Assembly: GCA_021740915.1 (NCBI GenBank)
Contig: JAIOYW010000003.1
Coordinates: 124,001 to 188,000 of the forward strand
Direction: 5' to 3'
From: Ignavibacteriales bacterium
Lineage (GTDB): Bacteria > Bacteroidota > Ignavibacteria > Ignavibacteriales > Melioribacteraceae
DNA length: 64,000 nucleotides
The notes beneath the pieces were generated by a model. It was not told the origin of the DNA. It worked only from the letters and a program-made list of their open reading frames with translations, and did not search any database. The stretch's first letter is position 1, and each line of letters begins with the position of its first letter. Below, one piece after another: positions 62,258 through 64,000 of this stretch. The position numbers and the translations under genes are program-made.

Positions 62258-64000
62258 TGACAAAAAAAGTTAAAAAAGAGAAAGATAATGCCGATAATTT
62301 TTTTCTTATCCCTCTGGAAAAAAAGAAAAAGATATTAGGATTCCTGCTCCTTCTTGTAGCGCTGTTTCTTTTTCTTAGTGTACTTTCCTATCGTTCAAGC
62401 GATTACGCTAATTTGACTTACAGGTTCACCGATCTCTTCAAAATCTTCTCCGATGATGTTGAATTTTTGGCAAGGGTGGAGAATACAAAAAATTGGCTCG
62501 GTATTTTCGGCGCTTATACTTCCTCAATTCTAATTGCTTCGACTATCGGCTATTTTTCAATTGTTTTTCCCCTTGTTCTTTTTGTTTGGGGCTACCAGGT
62601 AATAAAAGAACATAATTATAAATTAGCTGCACACATCTCGAATATAATAATTGCAGCCGGTGTTCTTGCTGCCTCTTTCTTCGGACTGCTTCAGGCGGAA
62701 TTAAATATCTTTCCTGAAACGATCGAATTATCAGGCAAAATAGGATTTTTTCTTGGCTCGGGAGTCGGCAGACTGCTTGGCGGTCTTGGCGGCATCCTGT
62801 TTTTTGCTGCAGCTTATTTGATCCTTGCTTATATACTGTTCGAGAACATTATCGTTTCATTTGTTAAGTCTTTTATTGAATTCCTTAAAAACACTTTCAG
62901 GGATGAACCCGAAACAGAAAAACCAGTTCAGACCGATTCCCCGTCAGAAAAAGAAATACAGCCTGTCATAAGCGTTAAAAGAGATGAACCGGAAATCAGA
63001 AAAGAAGAAAATCGGCCGACCATCATCAATATTCTTAATGAGCAGCCTGATAGTCTCCCGGTGAAAGACCGGGATAATATTTCCGGCGATGACGACCTTC
63101 CTGCTATTAAAGTAATCAAAAGGCATAAGGAAGAGGCGATAGTTGAACATGTTGATAACGACTATGATCTGCCTGAGGAAAAAATATCTGCTGATGACAC
63201 CGATGATTTTTTTGACGACGATACTGCCGAAAATATTACGAGTCTCCCCGAGCAATGGGAGGAAACCCTCGATTACACTCCTCCGAAACTTGAAGACCTT
63301 CAGAAAGATCCGCTCGATAATTACCGGATTCCGGAGGAAGAACTTCGCAACAATGCAAAATTGCTGAAGGAAAAACTTGCGTTATTTGATATTGGCATTC
63401 AGGATATATCTATTACTCCCGGACCTGTTGTAACTATGTATGAATTAGTGCCTGAACCCGGCGTTAAGATAAGTAAAATAGTCAGTCTTGAGAATGACAT
63501 TGCCCTCGCTCTTGCAGCCCGTGGAATAAGGATAATCGCTCCGATTCCCGGGAAAAGCGCTATTGGTGTTGAAATACCAAACAATATCTCTGCTACTGTC
63601 AGCGCGCGCTCCGTGCTGGGCAAAATCCGGGAATCCAAGGCGATTCTTCCGCTCGCGGTCGGGAAAACAATTGCAGGGGATATTTTCTTTGCCGATCTTG
63701 CCTCCATGCCTCACCTTCTGGTTGCAGGTTCTACCGGTTCGGGAAAGAGTGTCGGTATCAATATGATGATTATGAGTCTCCTGTATGCGAAACATCCTGT
63801 TGACTTAAAGTTTGTGATAATTGATCCTAAGAAGGTCGAACTTTCATTTTATAAAAAACTCTCACACCATTTTCTCGCTGTTTCTCCGGATATTAATGAG
63901 GAGATAATTACAACAACTCAGAATGCTCTCGTTGTACTTCAGGCTCTTCTGCGTGAAATGGAAATGCGTTATATAATGCTTTCCAAAGCCCAGGTGAGGA
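62257..64000 (+). CDS. ftsK: DNA translocase FtsK (partial, cut by window edge)
   Basis: The first about 581 codons of FtsK/SpoIIIE, running off the right edge with no stop. The ATG overlaps the comB-like stop (TGATG). The N-terminal domain has four membrane helices (nucleotides about 62335-62870), followed by an acidic linker. The gamma-less motor domain shows PGPVVTMYE, ISKIVSLENDIALALAARGI and RIIAPIPGKSAIGVEIPN, Walker A AGSTGSGKSVGINMM near 63724-63768, and the end of Walker B IIDPKKVELSFY. It moves DNA at the division septum and helps resolve chromosomes. The motor's end and gamma domain are missing from view only. Confidence 0.94.
   Translation, partial: MTKKVKKEKDNADNFFLIPLEKKKKILGFLLLLVALFLFLSVLSYRSSDYANLTYRFTDLFKIFSDDVEFLARVENTKNWLGIFGAYTSSILIASTIGYFSIVFPLVLFVWGYQVIKEHNYKLAAHISNIIIAAGVLAASFFGLLQAELNIFPETIELSGKIGFFLGSGVGRLLGGLGGILFFAAAYLILAYILFENIIVSFVKSFIEFLKNTFRDEPETEKPVQTDSPSEKEIQPVISVKRDEPEIRKEENRPTIINILNEQPDSLPVKDRDNISGDDDLPAIKVIKRHKEEAIVEHVDNDYDLPEEKISADDTDDFFDDDTAENITSLPEQWEETLDYTPPKLEDLQKDPLDNYRIPEEELRNNAKLLKEKLALFDIGIQDISITPGPVVTMYELVPEPGVKISKIVSLENDIALALAARGIRIIAPIPGKSAIGVEIPNNISATVSARSVLGKIRESKAILPLAVGKTIAGDIFFADLASMPHLLVAGSTGSGKSVGINMMIMSLLYAKHPVDLKFVIIDPKKVELSFYKKLSHHFLAVSPDINEEIITTTQNALVVLQALLREMEMRYIMLSKAQVR

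Noticed and set aside
1-64000. CRISPR array, tRNA or rRNA genes, prophage or complete insertion sequence
   Set aside because: No regularly spaced direct repeats, cloverleaf-like intergenic sequences, rRNA signatures, integrase or transposase genes were seen; short tRNAs could still be missed by eye.

Overview
The window reads as a chromosomal segment of a Gram-negative bacterium from the Bacteroidota/Chlorobi side of the tree, most probably an Ignavibacteria-type organism. This is inferred from several signs: C-terminal type IX secretion (T9SS) sorting tails with the YPNPFNP signature on secreted proteins, two S46 dipeptidyl-peptidases, a TonB-dependent receptor, FadL-type and lipoprotein machinery, moderately AT-rich DNA, frequent TTG starts, and TAnnTTTG-like -7 promoter elements. 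No rRNA, tRNA, CRISPR array, prophage or complete insertion sequence was found.

Layout. 1-12.3 kb: surface-polysaccharide genes (a CapD/FlaA1-type nucleotide-sugar dehydratase/epimerase, a Wzx-like flippase, a Wzy/WaaL-like polymerase or ligase, GT4 and GT2 glycosyltransferases), interrupted by a DUF218 membrane protein and a secreted GH92 mannosidase. 12.5-16.5 kb: a FadL-like outer-membrane porin and a large YfhO-like membrane protein. 16.6-23.6 kb, minus strand: nine almost gap-free housekeeping genes (era, EamA transporter, acylphosphatase, ispF, dedA-like, lnt, threonine aldolase, thioesterase, 3'-5' exonuclease). 23.7-24.9 kb: a small accessory patch with a ParE-type toxin beside a frameshifted Phd/YefM antitoxin. 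24.9-29.5 kb: a T9SS-secreted trypsin-like protease, then a probable zinc-acquisition operon (His/Cys-rich small membrane protein, His-rich lipoprotein, ZnuD-like receptor). 29.6-38.7 kb, mostly minus strand: aldo/keto reductase and lipoprotein, a decayed HI0074-type gene, a REC-histidine kinase hybrid, tandem S46 peptidases and ribD. 39-42.5 kb: a 2[4Fe-4S] ferredoxin, a tiny T9SS-tail protein and a beta-helical carbohydrate-binding-like protein. 42.8-47 kb: a compact AMP-ligase / acyltransferase / acyl carrier protein / glycosyltransferase / WbqC module, probably installing an acyl or aminoacyl group on a surface sugar. 47.2-48.4 kb: a small membrane protein and two tandem YbjN-like paralogues. 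48.5-64 kb: a long plus-strand information-processing run (rimP, nusA, infB, rbfA, truB, ribF, rpsO, pnp, dusB, rng, gcvT, comB-like, ftsK), with ftsK cut by the right edge.

How the parts fit. The information-processing run couples ribosome maturation, transcription elongation/antitermination, translation initiation, tRNA modification and RNA decay. An intrinsic terminator ends only a few bases before the rimP start, which suggests either a clean operon boundary or attenuation. The envelope genes form three separate islands (1-6.5, 10-12.3 and 42.8-47 kb). The points most worth checking are the zinc-acquisition locus with its overlapping promoter/palindrome and internal 12-bp hairpin, the ACP-dependent sugar-modification module, the antitoxin broken by two homopolymer deletions, and the decayed HI0074-family gene. 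I did not find a convincing entirely new system; these are unusual arrangements of mostly recognisable families.
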